Positions 25,978 through 34,185 of a DNA stretch of 47,540 bases are shown piece by piece. The notes under the pieces are model-generated. The model searched no databases. It saw nothing but the letters and a program-made list of their open reading frames with translations, and was not told the origin of the DNA. Position 1 is the stretch's first letter. Each line of letters opens with the position of its first letter. The DNA comes from Peptostreptococcaceae bacterium (GTDB lineage: Bacteria > Bacillota > Clostridia > Peptostreptococcales > Filifactoraceae). Both the position numbers and the translations under genes were made by a program. The DNA lies in contig JAUNKE010000009.1 of assembly GCA_030532905.1 (NCBI GenBank), positions 1 to 47,540 on the forward strand, read 5' to 3'.

Positions 25978-27681
25978 TTATTCCAAACCGTTGAGCTCGT
26001 GATAAAGATTTTTTGCATAAGAATCCGTCATTCCGCTGATAAAATCGGTGACCATCAGGAATCTCAAATACAATTTCTCCGTTTCAAACTCATTCGAATC
26101 GTACTCTTCATCCTCCTTCATCGCATCCATCCGTTTTTTGACCGCATTGCGATAATCGTTCTTATAGCTTTCAGGAATAATATTTATCAGCTTTTGCTCC
26201 GCTTTGGACGGCTCGAATCCTTTGTTCTCCGCTTGCTGCTCATCCCAATGAATCACCGCGTAGATGAAATCGCCCATCAACGCCGAAATAATTTTGTTCG
26301 CCGACAATTCCAATTTCAAAATTTCAATGTCGTTGAACACAAATTTCTTCATCGCCTTTTTCAAAATTTTTATCGTCTCCTGATGAAAAGTATCGTCAAA
26401 CAACTCCAGCTTGTAATTACCGTCGATGATTTTCTCCGCATTTTGCGGCTTGCAAAAGGAATACGAAACGATATACATCAGCCAGCGGCGCACATCGTAT
26501 TCCATCCATTTTTGAAACAAAATCAAATCACTCTCCGAATTTCTTTTGTCATCCGCACGCACCTTGCTCTTGAGCTCGCGCAAAATATTGTCCAAAAACT
26601 CTTCCCGCTCATCCGCATCCGACTCCGCATCCATCTGCGAGCGCAATTTATGAAAAAGATTTTCCAAAATATCATTGTTCTTTCCGTTTTTCGATTTGTC
26701 ACTCAGAAGACGCATTCGACATTTGAGCAAATCGAGGAGCTTTTTGCTGTATCTTTTGTATTTCTTATCCTGAATCTTCTCCAGCTCCTGCTCATAAAAA
26801 TCGATAAATTCATCGAGTGAAAACAATCCTTTTTTGAGCGCGTCCTCCAAATCAGCTGTCACATAAGCGATGTCATCCGCCGATTCAACCAGAAAAGCGA
26901 GCGGATGTCGCACAAATCCGTCATGCATCTTGGTGCCCGTCTTCTCACAAATCTCGTGAAAAATTCCTTTTTCCGCAAAAAAGTAGCCGAATTTGTGAAG
27001 CCGAATATCCTCCGACTTCGAGTCGTAGTTGACGGAATCCGTCGGATATTTTACGAGCGAATTGATAACGCTGTATGACAGATTGATATTGTAGCTCGCC
27101 GAATTGTTGTAGATTTTTGTCAAAATCCGAAGCGCCTGCGCATTCCCTTCAAAATGAATCAAATCCGACTTCATCTGTCTGCCATACGAATGTTTTGCAA
27201 AACGCTCGGCGATTTTTTCATTGCGAAAAGTGAATTTATCGCTCTCCAATTCTTCCTCAAACCAATTTCCGATTGCAAATTCGCCGAAATGACCGAAAGG
27301 CGGATTGCCGATATCGTGCAAAAGCGCCGCACAGGACAATACCATCGGAATTTCGGCAAGCAGATTCGGTCTTTCCTCTTTGGACAACTCGAATTCTTCG
27401 GCAAATCGGCGTCTGAAAAACTCATTTTGCGTTACCATCATGCCCAACTGACGCGCCAAAGTCGATACTTCGATGGAATGGGTCAATCTCGTGCGCACAA
27501 AATCACTTTTGTCCAGCGGAAACACCTGCGTCTTATCCTGCAAGCGACGAAATGCCGAACTCGAAATGATGCTTTGATAATCCTTTTCAAAATCACTGAT
27601 GCTGTATTGCTCTTCAAATTCTTCAGGTGCCTGCTCACGAACAACTTGAGTATCCTGCGTTAAAAGATTTTTCCACTCCAT
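25978..27681 (-). CDS. dgt: dGTPase-like HD-domain triphosphohydrolase
   Basis: A deoxynucleoside triphosphate triphosphohydrolase that converts dGTP (or other dNTPs) to deoxynucleoside and triphosphate, tuning dNTP pools. The 567-residue protein shows the family N terminus (SSAFRRLQDKTQVFP), His68 in RLTHSIEV, His122-Asp123 in LLHDIGNPPFGHFGE, and the downstream metal Asp in VESADDIAYV. A Lys/Glu-rich segment of about 60 residues (around 310-390) is an insertion relative to compact family members. GAGAGG precedes the ATG. An intergenic gap separates it from the ABC operon downstream. Confidence 0.9.
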   Translation of the reverse strand: MEWKNLLTQDTQVVREQAPEEFEEQYSISDFEKDYQSIISSSAFRRLQDKTQVFPLDKSDFVRTRLTHSIEVSTLARQLGMMVTQNEFFRRRFAEEFELSKEERPNLLAEIPMVLSCAALLHDIGNPPFGHFGEFAIGNWFEEELESDKFTFRNEKIAERFAKHSYGRQMKSDLIHFEGNAQALRILTKIYNNSASYNINLSYSVINSLVKYPTDSVNYDSKSEDIRLHKFGYFFAEKGIFHEICEKTGTKMHDGFVRHPLAFLVESADDIAYVTADLEDALKKGLFSLDEFIDFYEQELEKIQDKKYKRYSKKLLDLLKCRMRLLSDKSKNGKNNDILENLFHKLRSQMDAESDADEREEFLDNILRELKSKVRADDKRNSESDLILFQKWMEYDVRRWLMYIVSYSFCKPQNAEKIIDGNYKLELFDDTFHQETIKILKKAMKKFVFNDIEILKLELSANKIISALMGDFIYAVIHWDEQQAENKGFEPSKAEQKLINIIPESYKNDYRNAVKKRMDAMKEDEEYDSNEFETEKLYLRFLMVTDFISGMTDSYAKNLYHELNGLE

Positions 27682-27775
27682 AATTTCCTCTCTTCTATAT
27701 CAATTTCATTATCCAATCACGATTCAATTCATTGTACCACAATCCGTCGGCGTTTGAAAACCTTCATCGCATAGG

Positions 27776-27805
27776 AAAGCTCGACTGCATTCACAATCGA
27801 GCTTT
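27776..27805 (-). terminator. Hairpin after the small anchored-protein gene
   Basis: AAAGCTCGA (27776-27784) and TCGAGCTTT (27797-27805) form a perfect 9-bp stem. On the minus strand, the T-run after it is short (TTTCC). It lies 30 bp beyond the stop of the 27835 gene. Confidence 0.5.
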
Positions 27806-27834
27806 ACAAAATCATTTTTTAACATAATCCGAGA

Positions 27835-28146
27835 TTACTCTTCCACCGGCTCGGTTATATATTCACCGCTTCCGTCAACTGCAAGGGCAACCACTCTTTC
27901 TTTTCGCCCGTTTGACTCAATGATGTCCCCAATTTGAACTTCATCCTGTTGTCCGGACAGTTCTCCGTCGGAAGAATCCTTGTTTTTCTCGGAATAATAA
28001 GTGTAGATATCTCCTTCCGCATCTTTGAAATATTGAACGGAAAGATTATCCTTTTTCGCGGCGTTCATGCCCCAGGCAAAACCCGATGCAAATACAATCA
28101 GTACAAGAGCCGCGATAATAATTTTATACTTCCTATTTTTCAACAT
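27835..28146 (-). CDS. Small membrane-anchored protein of unknown function
   Basis: A 103-residue protein with a basic N terminus, one hydrophobic helix (about 8-27) and a hydrophilic, acidic remainder presumably outside the membrane. No family recognised. I prefer the ATG at 28146, preceded by AAGGAAG. A TTG at 28215 would add 23 residues and also has an AGGA upstream, so the longer form is possible. It follows the beta-propeller gene by about 90 bp on the same strand and may be co-transcribed. Confidence 0.6.
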   Translation of the reverse strand: MLKNRKYKIIIAALVLIVFASGFAWGMNAAKKDNLSVQYFKDAEGDIYTYYSEKNKDSSDGELSGQQDEVQIGDIIESNGRKERVVALAVDGSGEYITEPVEE

Positions 28147-28238
28147 CACCACTTCCTTTTCAACTTTACAAATCTTTCTTATCGTCTCAAACCAAAGCTG
28201 TAATTTGTTTTCCAAATAGAAATTTTCCTGCTTTTATC

Positions 28239-30323
28239 CTACTTCCACTCGAGCATTTGAATCTGTTTCATATCGGATGCGCGGTTGGATGAAATTCCGC
28301 GGTCGGAAACGGAGTAAATATAATCTCCGATATATACCAAACGCTGAATTTGCTCTTCATATTGCCAGTTCCAATCCTTCGACTGCATGTGGCTGGTCTT
28401 TCCTTTGAATTGAATTTTGTAATCCTTCGTAATGTCGTACACATAACCGCCTTGGAATACCGGCTTGGAATCGAATACATCCTGACTTTTCGGATTTTTC
28501 TCCGTTATCATAATCGGGAATCCGAAATAGCTTTTCTCTTTGTTATACATCAATGCCTTGTGGTCATCCATCAACGCAGAGTAGGTTCCGTACTTTCCGA
28601 TAACGACATTGGAAGTCTGTTTCGGATTTTTAACATCGCTGACATCAAACATCGCAATTTTCATTCCGTCATTGGTCACTCCGCCAAATCCGGTCTCAGC
28701 CGTATCATTTCCGAATCCGATGATATGCGTGTCATCATAAGGATGCAGGTAGTTGCTGTATCCCGGAATTTTGAGATAGCCCAAAATTTTTGGCGCCTTC
28801 GGATTCTTCATATCGATGACGAAGAAAGGGTCAACCTGTTTGAAAGTTACCAAGTATAATTTTTCGCCCATAAAGCGCACGGAGTAAATTCGCTCGCCCG
28901 GTGCGATGCCGGTCAATTTGCCGACCTCCTGCATCTTGCCGTCAAAAACCGCAACCTCGGAGCCCTGCGACTCCTCTTTTGTATATGCCACTCGGAAAAA
29001 TCCGCCGCTCTCATCCATCGCGAATTGATTGATTAGATGACCGGTAATTTCTCCCTCGGCGACATAATTGACTTTGCCCTTGTTCACGGAAAACTTTTTA
29101 ATCACGGTTTTCGGCAAAAATTCATCCGGCTTGGTTACCGTGATGGTCTGATCGCTTCCCGATTGTGAGCTTGTGGATTGAACATTCTCCTGATTGAACA
29201 TAACCGGGAAATATCTATTCTTCATATAGCTGATATACAAACTGCTCTCGTTCATATACATATCGTCGGCTTGACCGACATAGTTGATATGCTCCGCCTT
29301 GCTTTTGTTATTGACGGAAAAGCTGCTGATGGTGGTTACCGAATTCGAAATATAAGGCGGGAAGATTCGCAAATTATCGTACAGCTCTCTTTGCTCCTTG
29401 TTCGAATTCGCCGTATCTCTGAATACCGGCATACCCGGACCGTTGTTTATATTTGTTTCGGTCACCAAATAGATTTGGTCTCCAATTTTTCTCGAAGAAG
29501 AATAATATCCTTCCTGCGAAAGACTGCGATACTCTTTCGGCGCTTTCGGATTGCTCATATCATAAACGATGACGCGCGCAAACTCATTGCTTGAAATCGG
29601 TTGAACGGATGAGTATTTGACACCCGGACTTTGCGCCCCGATTACAATCAGGCGATTTTTATCCACATACATATCTCGGACAAACATGCCTTCTTTGACA
29701 TCCAAAGTCGTCACTTGAGACAGCTTGCCGTTGTCGGCTTTCGCAATGTGAATTTTGTTTTCGGCAATGTAATAAATATTGTCGCCGATTACTTTGACGA
29801 TATCCGCCTCATCGACACCTTTGACCTGCACATTCGTTTCAGAAGAGCTCGCCGGAGAATCCGATTTTGCATCTCGTGGAGCACTCTTCGCCGCATCATT
29901 GGTGGCTTCCTCCGTCATCTGCGGCATACTGCGGAACCTTGCACCACCCGGTGATCTGTACTGTGTCAATACTTCTTTGATTTTATCCATATTTTCCTTG
30001 GTCTGCACAAAGACTTCCCCTTTGTACTCCTTGACGGACAAAATATTTTTCGGGTTGCTGCTCTTGAGCGTCATCTCCCCGTCCTGAGAAAGCGGCGCCA
30101 GCACATAATTCTTTGCATCCAGCTTATTGACAAGGAACACCACTTTTTTATTATCCTTGCCCACAATATTAAACTCTTTTTCCGGTTTGGATATTGCATT
30201 TTTCAGCGTAACTTTTACCGTGCCCGTAATCGTATCGGATTTTTTCGGCTCGGCAAAAACATTCAGCGAGCTTGCAATCATCATTACTGCAAGCAGCAAT
30301 ATCCCCATTCTTATCTTTTTCAT
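28239..30323 (-). CDS. Secreted beta-propeller-domain protein
   Basis: A 694-residue protein with a signal peptide (MKKIRMGILLLAVMMIASS, cut near VFA-E). A short N-terminal domain follows (to about 130), then a Ser/Ala/Asp-rich linker, then a large C-terminal beta-propeller of the secreted type that starts at TNVQVKGVDEADIVK and continues with repeated blades such as FFVIDMKNPKAPKILG. The family is common in Clostridia and some archaea and its ligand is unknown. The start at 30323 has AAGGAGG; 30344 is upstream of that site. It is a tandem paralogue of the next gene. Confidence 0.83.
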   Translation of the reverse strand: MKKIRMGILLLAVMMIASSLNVFAEPKKSDTITGTVKVTLKNAISKPEKEFNIVGKDNKKVVFLVNKLDAKNYVLAPLSQDGEMTLKSSNPKNILSVKEYKGEVFVQTKENMDKIKEVLTQYRSPGGARFRSMPQMTEEATNDAAKSAPRDAKSDSPASSSETNVQVKGVDEADIVKVIGDNIYYIAENKIHIAKADNGKLSQVTTLDVKEGMFVRDMYVDKNRLIVIGAQSPGVKYSSVQPISSNEFARVIVYDMSNPKAPKEYRSLSQEGYYSSSRKIGDQIYLVTETNINNGPGMPVFRDTANSNKEQRELYDNLRIFPPYISNSVTTISSFSVNNKSKAEHINYVGQADDMYMNESSLYISYMKNRYFPVMFNQENVQSTSSQSGSDQTITVTKPDEFLPKTVIKKFSVNKGKVNYVAEGEITGHLINQFAMDESGGFFRVAYTKEESQGSEVAVFDGKMQEVGKLTGIAPGERIYSVRFMGEKLYLVTFKQVDPFFVIDMKNPKAPKILGYLKIPGYSNYLHPYDDTHIIGFGNDTAETGFGGVTNDGMKIAMFDVSDVKNPKQTSNVVIGKYGTYSALMDDHKALMYNKEKSYFGFPIMITEKNPKSQDVFDSKPVFQGGYVYDITKDYKIQFKGKTSHMQSKDWNWQYEEQIQRLVYIGDYIYSVSDRGISSNRASDMKQIQMLEWK

Positions 30324-30335
30324 AAATACCTCCTT

Positions 30336-30372
30336 CGATTTCAAATCGACTAACCTTGCAGAGATTCTGCAA
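30336..30372. promoter_or_regulatory. Two palindromes before the 694-aa beta-propeller gene
   Basis: TTGCAGA-gat-TCTGCAA (30356-30372) and CGATTT-c-AAATCG (30336-30348) sit in the 79-bp gap between the two beta-propeller genes, the second one directly before the ribosome site. No T tract follows, so operators or leader hairpins are more likely than a terminator. Confidence 0.4.
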
Positions 30373-30402
30373 ATTTATTTAAGACTCTCGTCAAAAATAC
30401 GA

Positions 30403-31977
30403 TTATTTCACGCCGACATTGAGCGTATTTGTCAATTTCAAATCCGCTGTTTTATACGATGTGACTTTATTCTTGGACAAAACATATACATAGTCGCCAA
30501 TCGTTACAAGGCGCGAGTTGTTTTCAAAATTCGGAATCAGCGCTTTTTGTTTCACCGTAAAATTACCGCTCTCTTCATAAATCGCTCCGTCAAATGCAAC
30601 GGAATTATTTTTCACTGCAAGCTCCTTGCCGTTAAACATCGTTCCCAGCTTATATTCCATTCTCTCCCGTCCGTTCGCGCTCGACGACAACTTCGGATTT
30701 TGCGCCACATCCAGCGTCATTACTTTCTGCATGACTTTGCCGTTCACGCCTTCTTCCGCCAACAACAAAAGATGCGTTTTATCCAGCGGATGAATATAGC
30801 CGACGGAGCCTTTCATATCCATATTGCTGAGCGGCTTCATCTCTTTCGGATTGCTCATATCATAGATGAAAAATTTTGTACCGCCCGTTGCTCCGGATGC
30901 GGACACATAGAATCGCTCCTTGTCAAAGCGAACCGCCTTGACAAAATGATTCTTCGGCAAATCCGTCTTACCGGCAAGTTTCATCTGCTTGTCCAAAATC
31001 ATCACGCGTGGATTCTGCGCCGCATAGTCATCATAAATTACGCGCAAAAATCCGTTATACTCATCCATCGCAAGCTGTCCGTAAAGCTCACCGATAAAAT
31101 AAGTTTCGCCGACAAATTGCGCTTTTCCGCTCGAGAGGTCAAATTTCTTAATCACTTTTTCGCTCGCGGACTCCCTCGGCGAGCGGATATATACATTGTC
31201 CGAACCTTTTTCATTGTTCATCTCATAGTACGGATAATACACATAGAGATTGCTCCCGCTCATATATACTTCGTCCAGCAGACCTTCCACCGCAGAAACC
31301 TGAGCCTTTTCATTTCCGGAAATATCCAAACTGCTGATGACTAACGCCGAGCTCAGCGCTTTTTTGCTTCCGCTCTTTTTTTCGATGTTAAAACTTTGAG
31401 CCTTGTTCGACACAACGGAATCCACAAAAGTTTTCGGCGTATTTGCGCCCGATTCCGAAGCGATAATCAGGCGATTGCCGACCAAACGCGCGGATGCCTT
31501 GCTCGAATATATCGGATTTTCGCCGTCCACCTCAAAAGAGCGATGAAGTTTCGGCGTTTTTGACGCGATATCATAAACCATGACCTTCACTTTGGCAGTC
31601 GGCTTATTGACCGCGCCCACAACAACCAAACGATTATCCTTTACCAAAATTTCTTTCGCAATAAAACCTTCGCCCAAAGCGATGCTGCTTTCCAATTCCA
31701 TCTTTCCGGCATTTGTGCGCACAATCAGAAGCCTTTTGATATTGCTCTTCTCATCCAAAGAGAATATGCGGTCGCCTTGAACCTTCACCTTATCCGCTTC
31801 CTCATTCGGCACCTGTAAATTCGTTTGCGAACGGTTGACGGATCTCTTCGCCCGATGCTGCACCTGCTTCATCGGTGGAGTTGAACTTTTCAAATGCAAT
31901 CCATCCGCCGAAGCGAATATCATGCTGCCGGCAAGCATCGTTGCCAATAACAAAATGCTGACTTGGTACTTCTTCAT
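30403..31977 (-). CDS. Secreted beta-propeller-domain protein, shorter paralogue
   Basis: A 524-residue protein with a signal peptide (MKKYQVSILLLATMLAGSMIFASA). After a short Lys/Arg/Gln-rich linker it enters the same propeller: SQTNLQVPNEEADKVKVQGDRIFSL aligns with TNVQVKGVDEADIVKVIGDNIYYI of its neighbour. It lacks the ~100-residue N-terminal domain of the longer paralogue. Blades such as KFFIYDMSNPKEMKPLSNMD repeat. AAGGAG precedes the ATG. The pair looks like an old tandem duplication with loss or gain of the N-terminal domain. Confidence 0.82.
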   Translation of the reverse strand: MKKYQVSILLLATMLAGSMIFASADGLHLKSSTPPMKQVQHRAKRSVNRSQTNLQVPNEEADKVKVQGDRIFSLDEKSNIKRLLIVRTNAGKMELESSIALGEGFIAKEILVKDNRLVVVGAVNKPTAKVKVMVYDIASKTPKLHRSFEVDGENPIYSSKASARLVGNRLIIASESGANTPKTFVDSVVSNKAQSFNIEKKSGSKKALSSALVISSLDISGNEKAQVSAVEGLLDEVYMSGSNLYVYYPYYEMNNEKGSDNVYIRSPRESASEKVIKKFDLSSGKAQFVGETYFIGELYGQLAMDEYNGFLRVIYDDYAAQNPRVMILDKQMKLAGKTDLPKNHFVKAVRFDKERFYVSASGATGGTKFFIYDMSNPKEMKPLSNMDMKGSVGYIHPLDKTHLLLLAEEGVNGKVMQKVMTLDVAQNPKLSSSANGRERMEYKLGTMFNGKELAVKNNSVAFDGAIYEESGNFTVKQKALIPNFENNSRLVTIGDYVYVLSKNKVTSYKTADLKLTNTLNVGVK

Positions 31978-32013
31978 AATTATCTCCTTCTAGAAACTCC
32001 CCAATCTAAAGTC

Positions 32014-32019
32014 ATTATA
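32014..32019 (-). promoter_or_regulatory. Probable -10 element of the beta-propeller operon
   Basis: Minus-strand TATAAT lies 37 bp before the ATG of the 524-aa gene. The hexamer 17 bp upstream is ACGATT, a poor -35, so activation may be needed. Confidence 0.45.
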
Positions 32020-32071
32020 CCTTTAATTTTTTGAAAAATCGTTTCAAAACGGTTACAATTTACTTTCAAAT

Positions 32072-32103
32072 AAAAAAACAGCCCATTCAAATGAATCGAC
32101 TGT
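32072..32103 (-). terminator. Minus-strand terminator in the divergent promoter gap
   Basis: ACAG-ccc-ATTCA-aa-TGAAT-cga-CTGT folds into a hairpin, followed on the minus strand by seven T. It sits upstream of the minus promoter at 32014 and downstream of nothing annotated on that strand, so it would stop antisense RNA coming from the protease/nuclease operon. Confidence 0.55.
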
Positions 32104-32151
32104 CCAAATTTCAATTTACAAAATTTATTCCTGAAAATTATTTGTGCACAC

Positions 32152-32180
32152 TCGACAGTAATCAACTAATAAGGTATAAT
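32152..32180 (+). promoter_or_regulatory. Sigma-A-type promoter of the protease/nuclease operon
   Basis: TCGACA (32152-32157), 17 bp, TATAAT (32175-32180). The -35 differs from consensus in one base and the -10 is perfect. A ~105-nt leader precedes the ATG at 32291. A constitutive strong promoter of this kind suggests that activity is controlled after translation. Confidence 0.7.
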
Positions 32181-32290
32181 TATTGTAAGCAATTTTCGCA
32201 CAATTTCTTTTTAATGCGGCGAAAACACATTCATATCTCAATCGCTTTTTTTGTTAACAGATTTACGAATTTAGTAAAGGAAGTGATTTT

Positions 32291-34171
32291 ATGTCCAAAG
32301 AAATTGTAGAACCAAAAACAAATGAATGCAAAAATTTTGCAGAGCAAAAGGCAAAAATTGAGCAAGAGGCACTCGCAAGATTTATGAAGACATCGGGCAA
32401 AGAGAAAAAAGCCAAGCCCGACAGCGAACCGATGAAGTTCAGCGCTCGCCAAAATGTGCTCAAAAAGTACGACAGCATTGCCATGGAGCGAATTTTGGGC
32501 AAGAGCGATCTGTTCCCGATTTCCTACTTGCAAACGGGACTTCGTGTCAGCGAAGCGGTGTGCCGAATTTCGATTCGCAACAGCAAGGGCAACATCGTCG
32601 GCTACGGCACCGGATTTTTGCTTTCCGATGATGTGCTGATGACCAACAATCATGTCATCGAAAACGAATCGGTCGCGCTCAACTGCATTGCCGAGTTCAA
32701 CTATCAGGACGACGAAAACTTTATGCCATGTCCGACCTACCATTTTCGACTCGACCCTGAGACTTTGTTCATCACGAATGAAGAACTTGACTACACATTG
32801 GTCGCGGTTGCAAAAAACACATCGGGCGGCAAAAATCTGAGCGACTTCGGATTTATTCCGCTCAAAGAACAGGCGGGCAAAATTCTCGAAGGAGAATATG
32901 TCTCCATCGTGCAACATCCCAACGGCGGCCCGAAATCCGTCACGCTGCGCGAAAACCAAGTGAGCAATATGCTCGACAACTTCATCCATTATCTGACCGA
33001 CACCGAGCCCGGCTCTTCCGGTTCTCCGGTATTCAACGACCAATGGATTCTCGTCGCGCTGCATCACTCCGGCGTTCCACATCCGGATAAAAAAGGAGAA
33101 TGGATTGCCAACGAGGGCGTTCGCATCAGTTCGATTGCACAAGATATCACCAAACAATATCCGTCGCTGGATGCAACCGCCAAGGCGCGAATCGACGAGA
33201 TTCTTCCGCAGTTGACAAAACAAGAGCCGGAAAACGAAAAGAACAAAACTAAAAAAGACAAGAAAGACAAAGCCGACAAGGATAAAAAGGATAAAGATAA
33301 GAAAGACAAGACGGACAAAAAAGACAAAAAAGATAAAGGCAAAATCGCGGATACACCTGAGCCGCCCGACACGAAAGTCGGCGACATCGGCTACGATCCG
33401 AAATTTTTGGATAAAGCCGTACCGCTTCCGGAGCTTTCCGCCGAGATGCAGGAAGATGCAACCCGCATGAAAGACGGAAACTATGTGCTCGACTATGTTC
33501 ATTTTTCCATCGTCATGCGTAAGTCGCGCGGACTTGCGTACTTCACTGCGGTGAATATCGACGGAAATCAGCCGGTCAATATTGCACGAAGCGGCGACTC
33601 ATGGAATTTTGACCCGCGCATCGAAGAAAAATATCAATACGGAAACGAAGTTTACAGCAAAAATGATTTGGATCGCGGTCATCTCGTTCGACGCAAAGAC
33701 CCGAATTGGGGAAAAGATGCAAAACAAGCGAATGCCGACACATTCCATTTCACCAACTCCGCGCCGCAGCACAAAAATCTCAACCAAAAAATTTGGCTCG
33801 AGCTTGAAGACTATGTGCTCAACAATGCGCAAACTCACGCGCTCAAAGTCAGCGTATTTTCGGGACCGGTCTTCCGCGACGACGACATGGTTTATCGAAA
33901 AAAATACAAAATCCCGGCAGAGTTTTGGAAAGTGGTCGTCATGGTCAAAACCGACGGCAAGCTTTCCGCGACCGCCTATCTGCAAACACAAAAGAATATG
34001 ATAGACAATCTGGAATTTGCTTACGGCGAATACAAAACCTATCAAGTGCCCGTTTCGCAAATTGAACAAATCACCGGACTGGATTTCGGCGAACTTCGAA
34101 AATTCGACCCGATTGCCAATAACGAATCCGCCGGATTGATTATTGAAGGCAAAGAAGATATCAAATTGTAA
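32291..34171 (+). CDS. Trypsin-like protease fused to a NUC1 (DRGH) nuclease
   Basis: A 626-residue two-enzyme protein with no signal peptide or membrane helix. Residues 1-70 are charged and likely helical. A trypsin/V8-like serine protease follows (about 75-295) with His121 (TNNHV), Asp167 (LDYTLV) and Ser243 (GSSGSP). Residues 317-350 are almost only Lys and Asp. The C-terminal part (about 365-600) is a DNA/RNA non-specific endonuclease with the catalytic DRGH (461-464, His464), and Asn489 in FTNSAPQ as a likely metal ligand. All catalytic residues are present. NUC1 proteins are usually secreted; this one appears cytosolic. AAGGAAG precedes the ATG. It is co-directional with a papain-like protease 14 bp downstream. 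Protease-nuclease fusions suggest a proteolytically gated effector, possibly anti-phage; this is inference. Confidence 0.9.
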   Translation: MSKEIVEPKTNECKNFAEQKAKIEQEALARFMKTSGKEKKAKPDSEPMKFSARQNVLKKYDSIAMERILGKSDLFPISYLQTGLRVSEAVCRISIRNSKGNIVGYGTGFLLSDDVLMTNNHVIENESVALNCIAEFNYQDDENFMPCPTYHFRLDPETLFITNEELDYTLVAVAKNTSGGKNLSDFGFIPLKEQAGKILEGEYVSIVQHPNGGPKSVTLRENQVSNMLDNFIHYLTDTEPGSSGSPVFNDQWILVALHHSGVPHPDKKGEWIANEGVRISSIAQDITKQYPSLDATAKARIDEILPQLTKQEPENEKNKTKKDKKDKADKDKKDKDKKDKTDKKDKKDKGKIADTPEPPDTKVGDIGYDPKFLDKAVPLPELSAEMQEDATRMKDGNYVLDYVHFSIVMRKSRGLAYFTAVNIDGNQPVNIARSGDSWNFDPRIEEKYQYGNEVYSKNDLDRGHLVRRKDPNWGKDAKQANADTFHFTNSAPQHKNLNQKIWLELEDYVLNNAQTHALKVSVFSGPVFRDDDMVYRKKYKIPAEFWKVVVMVKTDGKLSATAYLQTQKNMIDNLEFAYGEYKTYQVPVSQIEQITGLDFGELRKFDPIANNESAGLIIEGKEDIKL

Positions 34172-34185
34172 GAAAGGGATACGAT

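Noticed and set aside
30127..31344. 405-codon plus-strand frame opposite the beta-propeller genes
   Set aside because: Shadow of real genes on the other strand that have signal peptides, ribosome sites and domain support.
32231..33502. 423-codon minus-strand frame opposite the protease-nuclease gene
   Set aside because: Phe/Val-rich antisense of the Lys/Asp linker and protease; no ribosome site or domain.
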